DNA of 64,000 nucleotides from Hermodice carunculata (taxonomy: Eukaryota > Annelida > Polychaeta > Eunicida > Amphinomidae), in NCBI GenBank assembly GCA_964020975.1, contig CAXHWN010002633.1, positions 379,074 to 443,073 on the forward strand. The letters run 5' to 3'. The position numbers and the translations under genes were made by a program. This document shows, piece after piece, positions 34,287 to 47,000 of the stretch (positions are counted from its first letter, which is position 1; every line of letters starts with the position of its first letter). The notes beneath the pieces were generated by a model that saw nothing but the letters and a program-made list of their open reading frames with translations, did not search any database and had not been told where the DNA came from.

Positions 34287-36542
34287 TCACTTGGGATCAC
34301 TTAGGTGAGTCTGTTGGCTTCGTTTCGGGGGCAGAGGGGGTGGCACTTTTCTCCTCGGGGACTCTGTACTTCCTGTGTTGTTCAAGCCTTGCAGCAATTC
34401 TGGTGGGGGCGGGGGCAGATAGTCATAGTTCCCCGCCTGTCCATTAGATGGCGCTGCTGGACAAACCCCACTGCTAATGTCACTAACATGAGCATGTTTC
34501 TGATTAATAACTCTAGTGAGATCTGAATAGAACTGTTGCCCATCGCCCTGTTTATCCTCATACACGGACAACTTCGTGTTGGGGTTTCTCTTTGGGGGCG
34601 GGGGTTTAGGTTTCTTAGAAGGAGTCCTTTGTATCACTGGTACTTGCATGGCCTCTGTCTGTGGCTGATCTGTTGTTACACATTCATACATAGGTTCTGC
34701 CTTCGGAGACGTGGGTGATGGCGCGTGTAAAGGAGATTTAGGTTTTGGTGGGGTGGGGGGCGGTGCTGCTTTTGAACACTCTTGTACTTCAGGCAGTGAG
34801 CTTGGGGGTGAGGTTGTGGGTGGGGGTGGGGGTACGGGTGGGAGTGGTTTTTTCATGTAGCCATTTCTCTCTTGTGGTGGGCTAGGTATCATCGCTATGG
34901 ACTTTGGAGCCACTGGTGGTGGACTCCTTGCAGTGTCCTGCTGTGGACTCCTCATGTGTCCATGCTGTGGACTTCTCATAGAGTCACTGGTTCCATGCTG
35001 TGGTTTCTCCACAGTTCCATAGCCTGCATGCTGCGGACTCTCGACAGTTCCATAAACTACCTTTTGTGGACTCCCAACAGTTCCATATCCTACATGCTGT
35101 GGACTGCCAACAGTTCCATATCCTACATGCTGTGGACTGCCAACAGTTCCATATCCTACATGCTGTGGACTCCCAACAGTTCTGTACCCGGCATGTTGTG
35201 GAGGTTCACCAGGTCCACCCTCTCTGTTGTGCTCATGCTCAGGACTCCTCAAAGCTCCATCACCTTCAAGACGAGCACCTCTTGTCCCTGTCTTGGGTAA
35301 TGTTGGTGGTGGCAGTCGGTCATATCCACTTCCTTCTCGCTTTGGGCTTTGGGCCACTTTTTTGGGAGGAGGTGGAGGAGGAACTTTAGGAGGAGCTGGC
35401 ATCGTGGGTCGACTGTGAGGCTCTGCTTGTGGAGGCACCGGCGGCAGTGGTCTGGCCTGAATGTTCGGGTCATAAGTTGAACTATTGAGCCCCGTGCCGG
35501 CACCAGGGGACGTCCTCCGGTCCACAGCACCAGTCTTACCACAGCTCTCTGAACTGTCATATAAACTATGTGCTGGCAAGGGTTGTTTTCCCAGTGGTGC
35601 CGAGATATCGCGGCGAGTGTCTGACAGCAGAGCCATTGGCTCAGGTGGAGGAGGCAAAGGCTCATCTTCCTCTTCCTCAAGCTGACTGTCTGGTGTGATG
35701 ACCGGTGCTGTCACAGGAATAGGCATGTCCCTTGAAGGCCTGTGCTGACTGGGCAGCGACAACTGATGGCGCAATTCTCTGCTGCCAGTTTTCCTGGGTG
35801 ATGTACCATACTCTCCACATCCCATTGATATAGACCGAGTGTGCCGTGGAGAACATGCATCAGTCGGGGGGCCTTGTTCCAGTCTGGGAGCAGAAATATC
35901 CACTGACGTACTACGATTGTGTCGTGGCGACAGGATACTGTCCACAGAGTATTTGCGTTGTGTTGTAGCTTCCAGTGAGGGTCTACGTGTCAGTGTAACA
36001 CTACGCTTGTCCCCCTCATCTCTCACTGAGTGTGCCCTCGACACTTGAATGCCTCGTTCAGAAGGTCTACGTGGCAGTGTTGCAGATCGCATTTCCTCCC
36101 GCGCTAGTGGTGATGGAAATTCACGAGAAGGTCTGCGGATGGTTGATTTGCGTGGCCCCATTGGTGATTTGCCTGTTAGCTGCATTGTAATGGGTGTGTT
36201 CACAGGCAAACAGGGAACCATTTTACTCACTTTTGGTGCTTCCATTGGTTGGTCAAAAACCTGTTCACTATACAGGTCTCTGTATCCATCCACATCATCC
36301 ATTTCATCATACTCCATGCCATCACAGCTTCGCTGGTCACTGTAATTGTCCAGCGCCATCTGCTGGCTGTTATATGATCTAGCACCATGTAAGTCCTGAT
36401 AGTTTGTATCAGGCTTTTCTTCCGGCTTGAACCTGTTGTTGTTATGACAGTTAGTTACAGCATAGGTCCTTAAGTCCTGGGATCCCCAGTGCGTGATGAT
36501 GTCCTGCTGGCGTTGATAATTCAGCCACAGTTGACTGCCGTG
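34287..36542 (-). CDS. MRL gene last coding exon: proline/serine-rich tail
   Basis: The acceptor TTGCAG is followed by '[13 protein letters not shown]', matching 'YGKQLYMNYQEA' after the vertebrate PH domain. The 751-residue frame has four zones: an acidic Tyr-rich zone ('[16 protein letters not shown]'), a field of RRPS-type motifs ('[12 protein letters not shown]', 'LPRRPSERG', 'LTRRPSLEA'), an 11-residue tandem repeat (35212-34990), and polyproline blocks. '[18 protein letters not shown]' near the end matches the conserved vertebrate MRL segment 'FLADLNRTLQRKS'. The stop is TGA at 34289-34287. Plus-strand open frames in this span are shadows. Confidence 0.95.
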   Translation of the reverse strand, partial: HGSQLWLNYQRQQDIITHWGSQDLRTYAVTNCHNNNRFKPEEKPDTNYQDLHGARSYNSQQMALDNYSDQRSCDGMEYDEMDDVDGYRDLYSEQVFDQPMEAPKVSKMVPCLPVNTPITMQLTGKSPMGPRKSTIRRPSREFPSPLAREEMRSATLPRRPSERGIQVSRAHSVRDEGDKRSVTLTRRPSLEATTQRKYSVDSILSPRHNRSTSVDISAPRLEQGPPTDACSPRHTRSISMGCGEYGTSPRKTGSRELRHQLSLPSQHRPSRDMPIPVTAPVITPDSQLEEEEDEPLPPPPEPMALLSDTRRDISAPLGKQPLPAHSLYDSSESCGKTGAVDRRTSPGAGTGLNSSTYDPNIQARPLPPVPPQAEPHSRPTMPAPPKVPPPPPPKKVAQSPKREGSGYDRLPPPTLPKTGTRGARLEGDGALRSPEHEHNREGGPGEPPQHAGYRTVGSPQHVGYGTVGSPQHVGYGTVGSPQHVGYGTVGSPQKVVYGTVESPQHAGYGTVEKPQHGTSDSMRSPQHGHMRSPQQDTARSPPPVAPKSIAMIPSPPQERNGYMKKPLPPVPPPPPTTSPPSSLPEVQECSKAAPPPTPPKPKSPLHAPSPTSPKAEPMYECVTTDQPQTEAMQVPVIQRTPSKKPKPPPPKRNPNTKLSVYEDKQGDGQQFYSDLTRVINQKHAHVSDISSGVCPAAPSNGQAGNYDYLPPPPPELLQGLNNTGSTESPRRKVPPPLPPKRSQQTHLSDPK

Positions 36543-37996
36543 CTGCAACACACAAGAAAATGCACATTAGAGCAGTCTATACATGTAAAGCTTCATGCAC
36601 CCAGGTATGCCCTGCAGGTCAACCAGGCCTGTCAGCAACCTGCAGCCTTATACGAGGCAGACCCTCTTGCCAACACACAATTTCGCTGAAATTTTCTACT
36701 CTCTGCCATGGAGCCTGTAACAAAGGAGGAACAACTTGTGGTTTGTGCAGGGACTATTCACTTTGTGCTTTGCACTGTTTGCAAACAAACTAATTTTTGT
36801 CATTTGTGCATTTGATGTTTATATTAAACACGTCCCCACATACATTTCTCCTGCATGATTCCTCCAATTGCAATGTTGACAAATATTGTCGCGGAACATT
36901 TTGATAGTCGCATAGGAGTGGCTTTAGCAGGAAGAATGTCTGTAGGGTATAGAATAGGGATATCGAATAAAAGTGCCAAGGGTTCACTTTTTGCTCAATG
37001 GACTTCTAATTGGTTATAGAATATACAGTGGTACCTGCTGTATGCAACCACTGCCATGAGCAGCCACACTGCTTTTTGTGGTCACTTTGCTGGGACATAA
37101 GAATCAGTTTTTCTAAAGCTACCTGCAGTAACAGGTCACCTGCTGTATGTGGCCACTTTTTCTTGGCAGAAGGGGTGGCCACATACAGCTGGTACCACTG
37201 TAGTTTTTTAATAACACAACCGTTCTTCATGCATGTACTATTTAGGGTCCACTGTTACAAAAATTACAAAATAACTAGATGCATTTTACACAAGTGAAAC
37301 AACAGGACTGTGAAAGTCATTTGCTCAGCTGACCTTCAATGTACAGACTGAAGTGGTCCTGTGAACTTAAGAATGATATAGGGGTTACCTTTGTTTAAGA
37401 CCATCATCACTGTTCCCAACATGAAAATATCCCCTGTGCGAATTTTGATAATTTCTTAAAAATCACGGAATGACAGCACCACCATGTAGTGAACAAATTT
37501 GGTGAAGATCATGTCCATCTACATTAGCATAATTTCTGAAGAGGATTGAACTTACAGTGAAGGAGAAAAAGTCAAGAAAATGAAAATTAAAAAAGCAAAA
37601 ATAATCACAGCACCACCTGTTGAACACATTCTGGTCTGCAGGTCCCAAGAGATGTCCCTATGCAATTGGCTTGTCAGTTTTGTTGGAGATTTGGGAAGAC
37701 TTTGCCAAAAAAGAAACAAAACCAATTCATTAAAATTTTAAAAAATTACTGAAGTGTGACCATTAGAGGCCCACCCAAGGCACATCCCCAGCGTGTTTCC
37801 AGTGAATCCATCTGAGTTTTTGAGAAGTTGAAAAGGTGAATTGTTGATGGAGAAACAAGGACGCTGCTGCCGACAGATGCAAAGGACCATAAGATAAGAT
37901 AAGCTCAGCTAATGACATGATTTTCCCACAACAACATGGTAATTTTACTTCAAAACATCACAAGTGGGATTTAAAATGTACATATACATGTATATA

Positions 37997-38038
<42 letters not shown>

Positions 38039-41000
38039 TATGGATCAGAGAAGAAGAGACATGGTACCTTGCAAAACATACGGGCCATGACATCTGGCCG
38101 CAAAATTGTTTATATTTTTAATTGAATGGAACCAACACAAAGGAAATGAATGGTAGCCCAACAATAATATTGTGACTGAACCAAGTTGTCCCTTCCCCTC
38201 TCTAGGATCCTGTCTCTGAATCCCAAGTGGCCCTTAAAAAGTTAAAAAGATGCCTGCAAGTGCATTGTAGATCTTACAGCAGGGTCTGCCTCTCACAGAG
38301 GGAACCATTGTACATTTTCACATGCAAGGAACCCTTTCCTGTCCAATGTGCATCACTTCCTTGTACAAACAAACTTTTGTTACCTGTGGTAGTGAAAGAT
38401 ATCTGTTAACCTCAGTAATATCTTCATCAAATCATCTGCTCAATTAGCAGATCCATCCCAATTGCACTTACTTCTGTCAAGTCTGCCGCGCTTGACGACC
38501 TTGTAAGTTGCCAGGCCATTTTGTCTGCAGCCGCTCATACTTAGAAACCAAGCTGCCTGCTGACTGTAGGAACAGTGCGTAATCAAATGACAAGTCAGGC
38601 CAGGCACACAAGTATGCAGTCAGACCAGAAGTATGTGATTTCCTCAATTAGCCTTTCAGGCTTAACAATTTTAATCACATGATGATGCTGGTTAATACAA
38701 GGAGAATCAGTTGGCAATCTCCCCACTGTCTTTTTGCAGTCGAGTCACTTTAACGGAAGAGGACAACTTTGGTGATGTGGATGCGCCCTGGTGCTGGCAT
38801 GTGTATGTGTACCACCTCAAGGGTACCAGGTCCACACAGGAGTGTGTGGATAATGGTATGCATCTGTGATAAACAAGCTGCACAGCATATAAATAATAGG
38901 TCAGAGACTGACTTGCTCATTATGATGTCCAAGGAAAGGGAAGTCAGTTGTGTATGTACGCTGTCACTCCGATGTCCTTCTCCATTAACCCAGATCTGCC
39001 AATAATATGTCCAGATCCACAGCATGTCTCATCAAGAGTGCTGTGATGGTCTGGTGCTCAGCTGACAGGTAGCCGTGGAGTCCCAACTGATCCAGACCAT
39101 AACAAGACACCAATAATGATCGACCCTGAATACAAACTCACTTGCAGACCTGTCATGTCTCCCCCATTTGACAGAAGTATTAGCATTTCCAACCTTGTCA
39201 CAGGGACAAAGCAGAGGTCGGAAACATAGATCCCCACCTCAAAATGGAGGCTCTGGTAGTAATAACTAGCCATTTATGAAAATCTTTACCCCAGCCAACT
39301 GGCAATACAATTTGTAACGGTACTTTACAAACTTCGAGAGGGGTTCTAGAGCACACTGATAGAAATATTGCCCATTTTAAGCATAAACAAGATGACTGTT
39401 ACAGCCCTGTGCTCAGCTCACCTTGGATGCACAGACTGAAGTGGTCCTGTGAGCTTTGATATGATAAAGGTCGCCTTCCTTGAACCCTTTCTCCCTTAAG
39501 GTAGCGATCTAGTGAACAACATAAAAATCAACGCTGTTTCACTTTTTACATTTTCTGGTCTGTTAACAAGTTTACTTTAAGTTCCGCATTGTTTCGTTGC
39601 TAAATACTTTTTACATTGCCGTTAAAATCGTTGCTTTTCCTGACGCGGTCGTACCAAACTGGAGTGTAAACAAAGCTGCCACTGAACGTGCCGGTTTGTT
39701 GGGTCACGTGACCTGTGATGCGTCCACACTGATACATATCTAGCGAGGTCAGGGGGTCGAGGTCTGACTCCAACACAACTTCAAAGCGGTCCCTCCGTAC
39801 CCATCAAAAGAAAAAGGAAACAGGGTCGCAAAAGAAAAAATATATATTGTACGAATGGACACGGATATCAGGACAAAACCTGCTGATAGTGACAAGGGCT
39901 CGTAATACCGAACGTGGCCTAAAGAGCCCAGGCCCCAGCTTTTAGTTTCAGCGGTTGTGCCATCCACATCCACCGGCACCGAATCTGAATCGGACAGTCT
40001 CGATGACGACGACGGGAAAACTCACTTATCAGCAACGCATAAAAAAAATTAAAAGTTAACTGAAAAATGTATGCGTGCATTGGATATTTCCTTGGACAAT
40101 GAATCAAGTGTGACCAGAGCCTCTGCCCCTGCCCCGTCCCCGTGGCTGCAGTAGCCTGTTCTTCGCGGTGGCATTTTGGCGAGTTACGGGAAGAAGTTGA
40201 GGATGTACACATAAAATGCTATGAGATGGGGCTGTGATCCAATCTTTTTATTTTATGACTACAATTTATTTCACCATTTTCGGGTTTCATTGGGCTAAAT
40301 GCACCGTTCGTCAACATTGAAGTTCGGCTTATTAGTTTCTTGGTTAGCGTTTCAAGTCTGTGAGTGTGATATGAAACCCGTCCGCCAGCCTGCATGATGC
40401 CTGTTAGGCTGGAACTTGTTGTAAACAAGCAAAACAACCTGTGAAAATCGCAGAACAGTGAGACATGTCGGGGTAATTTAAAACAAATTCTTATTCATCG
40501 CTTGGTGTTTTCATGAAAAGTGCGATTCATTCGACCCTACTTGTATTGTACACTTCATCCCTCGCTATCGTCGACTTTCAATTTCATGGCTGTTGCGGCA
40601 GCGGTTATCTTTGGCACATTTGCATAATTAGCTCTCTCAAGTTCTAGTACGCATGCTCGCTGGGTAACTCCGCCTACTTCCGCGAAAACGTCATATGGCG
40701 CTAAATTTCCACGAGGGTATTTAAAAGGACAGGAGACGTACCTCCTTATGAATATGTGATTTTTAGCTATAAATCACTATATTTTACATGTTTTGAACAT
40801 TGATAGACAACTAGGGAGGTCGTACTTATCGCGGAAGTTCAAAAATAGAACCTATCTCGAATAGTTTTGGCGGCATTGACCGACGAAGGTCAAAGATCAT
40901 CAGACCGAGAGATATAGCCTGTTTTCTCGGGTTCACTTTTACGAAGGAACGGCCACTTCCAGCGAAATTGGGGAAAAATACACTGGCTCGATTCTGTTCA

Positions 41001-44000
41001 GACTTGGCATGTATGATAAGTCATTTATTTTCTCTAAAAACGTGTTTTTGTTTGTTGATAACGGGAATAGTTTTGTAGTTTCACCGTCATTCGCAGAGCT
41101 TTCACCCAAAGTACATGTACATGGCACAACTATAAATATCTTTCGTGACCTAAAACAGGGCTCGTTTGCGTTATCCACAATACAAAACACGTTTTGATGG
41201 CCAAGAATCTACGCTAGCGGTAAAACGGACGGAAGTGGTCATCGGATAATCTGTTGACCTCCCAATTTCGCTGGAGTGGCTTTGGGTTGGCACAAACGAT
41301 TGTCCGACTTTGTGGCTTCATAAAATAAATACTGTTGGATAGATTTTAATAAAGGTGGTATCTTCGTTTGCGCTAGACACTTAGCTTTTAGAAAAGGTAT
41401 ACTTTTATATGGCTTGATGTTGCCTATTTTTCACAATCGCGAGAAATGGTGAGCAATGTCCGTTCATATGCGTTTACTAGATCGCCACCTTAAATTGGCC
41501 AAAACCGAATGGAAGTCAAATGTCATCTGAATTTTTTTACTACATAATTTCGACAGTAATGAAACACAATGTGACTGAGCATTGGAGATAAGGTAACATT
41601 ATCCAGGTCAACAGCTTTCTGGTATTGGTGCACCCAACCAATGACAAGTTGTTGACTCAGTCTTATTTCAAGGGGAATTTAGTGATCAAGATGGCCTATT
41701 TATGTACAAGTGATTAGATGATACGGTGAATTTAATTTTGAAAAAATTGTTTGTTTTGACTGACCAAGAGCTTTGGTATACACCAATGAACTTGGAGATT
41801 GACATCAAGTAAAACTGACATTTTCTAAATATATGGGTAGGGACATAAATATAGCTTCATCAGTCTGATCACAACAAAGGAAGCATGGTGAGACCAGCTG
41901 ATATTATTGACTAGAATTAGTGATTTGGCATTTCCTAAGGCATCTCCATTAAACCAGGCTACTTTAAGAGAAAAAATAGCACATGGAAGGAATTAACATT
42001 CTAAGAAACATATGGAAAAGAGGCAACAAATGTTGTCTTTGAGGGTCAAATTATGAGGTTTTTAGTGTGGTTCTCTTTCAAAACAGGTTCCACTGTACTA
42101 TTGCAGTGACATATTATTTTGTTTTGTGCCAGATCTCAAAAAAAAAAAAAAAAGAAAAGAAATAAAAAATTGCAAATCAAAACAAAACAAAACAAAAAAA
42201 AAAGAAATAAACAGTCTTGTTGATGAGAGGAAGTAATCTCAGCCTTTTGATGGCGTTGTTCTTGCAAATGACCCCAGTCAAACATATGTAATTAATTACC
42301 AACACCATATGTATGGATAAGGAACACTTCCTCTCATCAACATGTCTGTTGTTTATTTCTTTTTTTTCTTTGTTTTTGTTTTTTTGTTTTTTTGTTTTTT
42401 TTGGTTTGAGATCTGGCACAAAACAAAATAACACATGTCACCACAATGGTTGCAGGTATTGCACTTGCTTTAACACATCTGGACGTATTACAAGCATACA
42501 GACAGGCAGGACCTATGTGGTTACAGACCAAATCAGTTGTGAGAGTTCAAACTTAGTTTACCTGCTCACTTGCAATATCTGCAACAAGCAATATGTCGGC
42601 CAAACACTCGTCCACTCAGGGACATGAGTGTTTGGCCGACTCATAAGAGTCGAAACGCGTTGCACAACCACTGCCTCATCATCATGAAAAATGAAGGCAA
42701 CCAGGTCAAACTGGATGCCGAGAAAGACAAAGATCTGCTCTGGTGTTAGGCCAGACTTTGAGAAATCAGGCCTAAAGGTTTACAAAGCTCCAGAATGGTC
42801 TGTGCATGATGTTGTGAATGTGCTCTGTAACAGTCATTGAGATACACATGAATGGGTACAGTGTTCTGGTGAAGGTGGGCCGACACTGCCTGCGCAAACT
42901 GGGTGAACACCAGAGGTGCCATGGCAAGGCCAAAAGGGAGTGCTGTGAACTGGTCGGCCTGGCCTGAAAATCAAACCACATATACTTCTGTGAAGTCTCC
43001 GCGATTGGCACGTAGAGAAATGCATCCTTGAGATCCAAAGACATCGCCCTTCCCTTGGGCAGCAGGGCCGCCATCGACAAAGGGGTCTCCATCCTGAAGG
43101 ACATGCAGGACCTCTAAGTATGTGCTCACTGTTGAATGGTCCATGACTGGCCACAAATCTCCGTCCCGCTTGGGGACAAGGAAGAGTAGGTTGTAGAACC
43201 CAGGCGAACTGGGATCCTCCACCTGCTCTACAGTGCTCTAGCTTGATCCGAAGTTTCTCCCTGCCTCTAGGAATGCCGATGCTTTGGGTTCCAACGTGGG
43301 AGGCCCAAACCACTTGGGTTCATGGCACAACAGAGGCCTGTCTTCACCACAGGGCAGGCAATAGCCAGGTCTCAGGTGTTCAGGATGAGCGAATTGTCTG
43401 TAATCTGCTGGAGAAGAGGGGCCCAGTTCTTGCTCTGCAAATACCGGGTCAGGTAGCCCCAGCAGGACATTGCAACAGCCCTGCCCTTGCTCCTCTGTTG
43501 GGGGGGATGACTGCCCGAGTGTTCAAACACAACCAGCTGGCTGGTGACAACCAAAGCAGTGCTCATGGTCCTCCCAGGGGGCCATAAAGTGTTTCCGTGA
43601 ATCCATCTTCTGACATTTATCCAACAAGCATGAAGGAGAAGTGGTCACTGGATCAACACTAATAGCATGCTGTTAAGCAGCGATTGCCTGGTAGGCACTG
43701 TCCTTCCTCTCTCTGTGATCTGATCGTTGAGACGCCATGTTGAAATCTCAGTTTCAAGTCAAAATGACCAGCTCAACTTCCATGTTTCGACATCAAATAT
43801 AAGCTATCCTTGCCTCCTAAGAGTCCTGGACCACTTAGAACAGACTTTTTGCACAAGGGAACGTGCGTAAAGCATTAGAACAGTGTTCGTGAAGAAAAGT
43901 TCATAGACCTTCTAACTCTTTTTTGACCACACCGTTTAGGCACCCAAGGAGGAAGGAAGTATAAGGAAGCATGCACACCAGGAGTCACCATTGGGTCCGA

Positions 44001-47000
44001 GAAGTACCGAGAGATGGTGCCACTAGTGCCATCAGGTTTTTGGGACAATTGAGTGATTAACCCAACTCAACTGTGTCGGGCAATTTTGCCAGACACCGAG
44101 GTCTTGGCAATGATGGTCGATAGGTAACGTTATGTAACTAATATATAAAACAACTGCGCCTCATATGGTAACAAAGGACTTCAGGCAGGCCTTCCTGACT
44201 CCATCTTGCAAATATCCACCTGGCCATTATGTCAGCCTAATGTCATGGTTAAGACCACCATCGCTGCTTGCAATATCAAAAGTCTTCACTCACTCAGTTC
44301 TGGAGTCATCATTTTCAGCTCAACCCACCTGCAGTGTGCCATCAAGTACACATATCCTTAAAGCTAACAAACTACAATTTCATATTGTTATTACACTGAC
44401 ACTAGGCCCCCATGAATACAGAACAAATAACTCCAGTGGTCATCGTGATTTTGCTCAAATTTTGACCTGGTCTCAGTTTTTGCAGAGCCTCCTTGGGGTG
44501 GACTAATGACTGAGCAGCTACTTTAACCCTATCCCCTTGAACTGAGACCGAGTCCTTGGCTTTCCTTTTAATGGGTTGGACACTAAGTGCCCTTCACCCA
44601 CCCAACCAAGGAAGGCTGTTAACCTGGAGCATGTGAGCTTGATAGATGTCATCTACAATCCTCAGTCAAAATTGTTTTTCATTACTGCTGAAATTACTTG
44701 AAAAGACTGAAGCAGAAGACATTTGGCGACCAGCATGTTTTGGCTGGTTGAAGGGGGGAAAAGGGTTAATTAACAATACATGAGCTCATACGCTTCCTGT
44801 GCCCAAGAGTTGTCTGAAGAGAGATAATGCTTGGGCTCAGCACCCTTACCTTTGCAATGCGGATTCCTGTCAGCCATATGTGCATCGTAGTCTGGTCATC
44901 AGCGCACAAATACTTGATGTACTTGGCTGACTTCTTCTGGATCTGTGGATGCTGAAACAGAACCACAATATACTCGCACTTTTTGCAATTTTGGAAGCGA
45001 TCACTTCACGTAATACCATACCATGTGGTTATTCCATGAATTTATTTACAAAAAAATATGTTAATTATATGTCAATCACATATTTGTATTTGTGTCTTTT
45101 TACCCAGAAACACTTCCTGGTAGTCATTACCCTATTCCGCAGTCCGAACTCTTTCCTCTCCATAAGCTAACCTGTCCCTGTCTAACCTTATACATACAGA
45201 ATTACTATTGTCCATATTGCACATGTTCCTCTGTAAAATTTTGACATAGACTGTATCAGCCCAAATAAATTAAAGGGTCTTCAGCGGGTAACTACTCAAT
45301 GTATACATGTGGCAGGCCAATGTAAAAATCTCTTATTAGCGCAGTCAATGGGCAACACCTCAGCCAATGACACCCTGCCAGACCTGGGTTGCTAACAGAG
45401 ATGGAAGAAAATCCACCACTGAATGAAATCACAGCTAAAGAGTCAGCCCAAGAAGTAAAAGGTGGCCCACTGCCCCCCCCCCCCCTTTTCTGCTTGCCTT
45501 GTGATTATCTTTAACTCTTTCTGTGCCGACTGTGGCTAAAGTCAAATACTTAAAAGGAACTGCTCTGAATCATGATAATGGTGATAGATTCGTGTTCCTT
45601 GTAAAGAGACCTCTCATTCAAGTACCAGCATGCCTGTAGTTACATGGAATGTAAAGGTCCAGGTCAATAACTTGCCTCAGCACACTTTTGGCACATTGCA
45701 GCCAAAATGTGTTGAAGAAAGCTGTTGACTCAGTCAAGAACGTGGCACTGAAAGAGTTAAACCTGGAAATGGGCAGCAGGACTACAGCACAGTTCTCCTT
45801 AATATGTCGCCACCTGGCAACACCCCTGGTGTGACTGTGCTTCATAACATGTAACTGCTAAGTCGCCATGCTACAATGTGAAATATCACCACAGGTGGTC
45901 TATCAAGACAGGCTGCTCCTTCCCAGGAGTGGTCTCTCAACACTGAGACAGGCCCTATGTAACATCAGCTGTTCTTCTTGTGAGGCTAAGATTATACTAT
46001 GGCAGGAGGGACAAGGTAATTAAATCCTTCAGACAACAGAAAAGAGCAAGACTACAAGGTTTCAGTATCCCTCCTCCAGATGGCACTTCTGTCAGGAGAG
46101 CTCAAGTTTGTGCTTCCATTACTTTCCATTGTAATTCGAAAATGAATAACTTAGAAAGCACTACATGCACAAACACTAATCTTTTCATGGTAATCCTAGG
46201 TGTGTAATTTAAAAGATTCTAGAAATTTGATTTCATCAGCCTCAAACATTAACCAGTCTCTTCAAGGTTCCCCTAACATACAATCAAGGGAGAAAACACA
46301 ACTCCAGCCTGCACAAATTGTGTGTGTTGGGTTGCGCATTCAACTTTATACATATGGAATTGCTAATTGTGACCTATCCTATTCAGGTCAGATGACAAGA
46401 AGGTTCAGACTGGCACCTTTGGTGACAATAAGAATTTTAAAGCTTTACCTTGAGTGCAAACCCGTAGTCCGTGGGAGCCTTGTATTTCTTTTTCCAGCCA
46501 ACTCCTGAATACACATCCACGAAATCAAAGCGGCTTAAACACACCAAATCCTTGGAAGACTGGTGAAAAAGAAAGAAAATGATGCGTAAAACTGTTGCAT
46601 ACACATGAATGGCATAGGTAAGACATCATTGATGAATATCGAGAATGCATATTAGAACCGAAGAGCTGTGTCAAAAGCCTATGCTCAGCTTCTATATTTG
46701 AAAAATTTGCTAAAAAATTGGGGATTGACAGCAACACCACCAAGGGAAAAATGTTGTTTGACCCATCCACAGGGTACATTTCTATCAGATTTCACTAAAA
46801 CCTGAGTGAAAGTTTTGGAGAAGAAATCGAAAATTGGGAAAACACAAAAATTCACAATAACTAGGAAAGTATAGCAGCTGAAAAGACCTCAAGACCCCCT
46901 TCGCCAGGGTACAAGTATTATGACCCCCTAGTGACCCTGAAATTAGGTCATGGGAAGCAACATCACCTGTTGTAAACTTCGTTGGACCCTTCCATAAGGT

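Larger units (their letters stand above)
36543..44849 (-). other. MRL intron between the PH-domain and tail exons (8.3 kb)
   Basis: Bounded by AAG|GTAAGG at 44849 and TTGCAG before 36542. It contains a GTACC MITE (37026), (TA)n at 37979-38034, a hairpin-terminus repeat (39386), a 2.0-kb TIR element (39496), an inverted repeat with a Penelope-like fossil (42106-42666), a DIRS-like fossil (42772) and a TTAA MITE (44523). 38.04-39.38 kb shows nothing I can name. Confidence 0.8.

Noticed and set aside
34305-36382. Plus-strand frames of 60-142 codons opposite the MRL tail exon
   Set aside because: Antisense shadows of a GC-richer coding exon that has clear family similarity on the minus strand.
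39560-41400. CpG-rich block as a plain alternative promoter of the MRL gene
   Set aside because: Its edges are TTAA-type inverted repeats, so a mobile element is at least as likely; no open frame links to the downstream exon.
42595-42666. Active hammerhead ribozyme
   Set aside because: GAAA after a stem is present but no CUGANGA lies where the core needs it.
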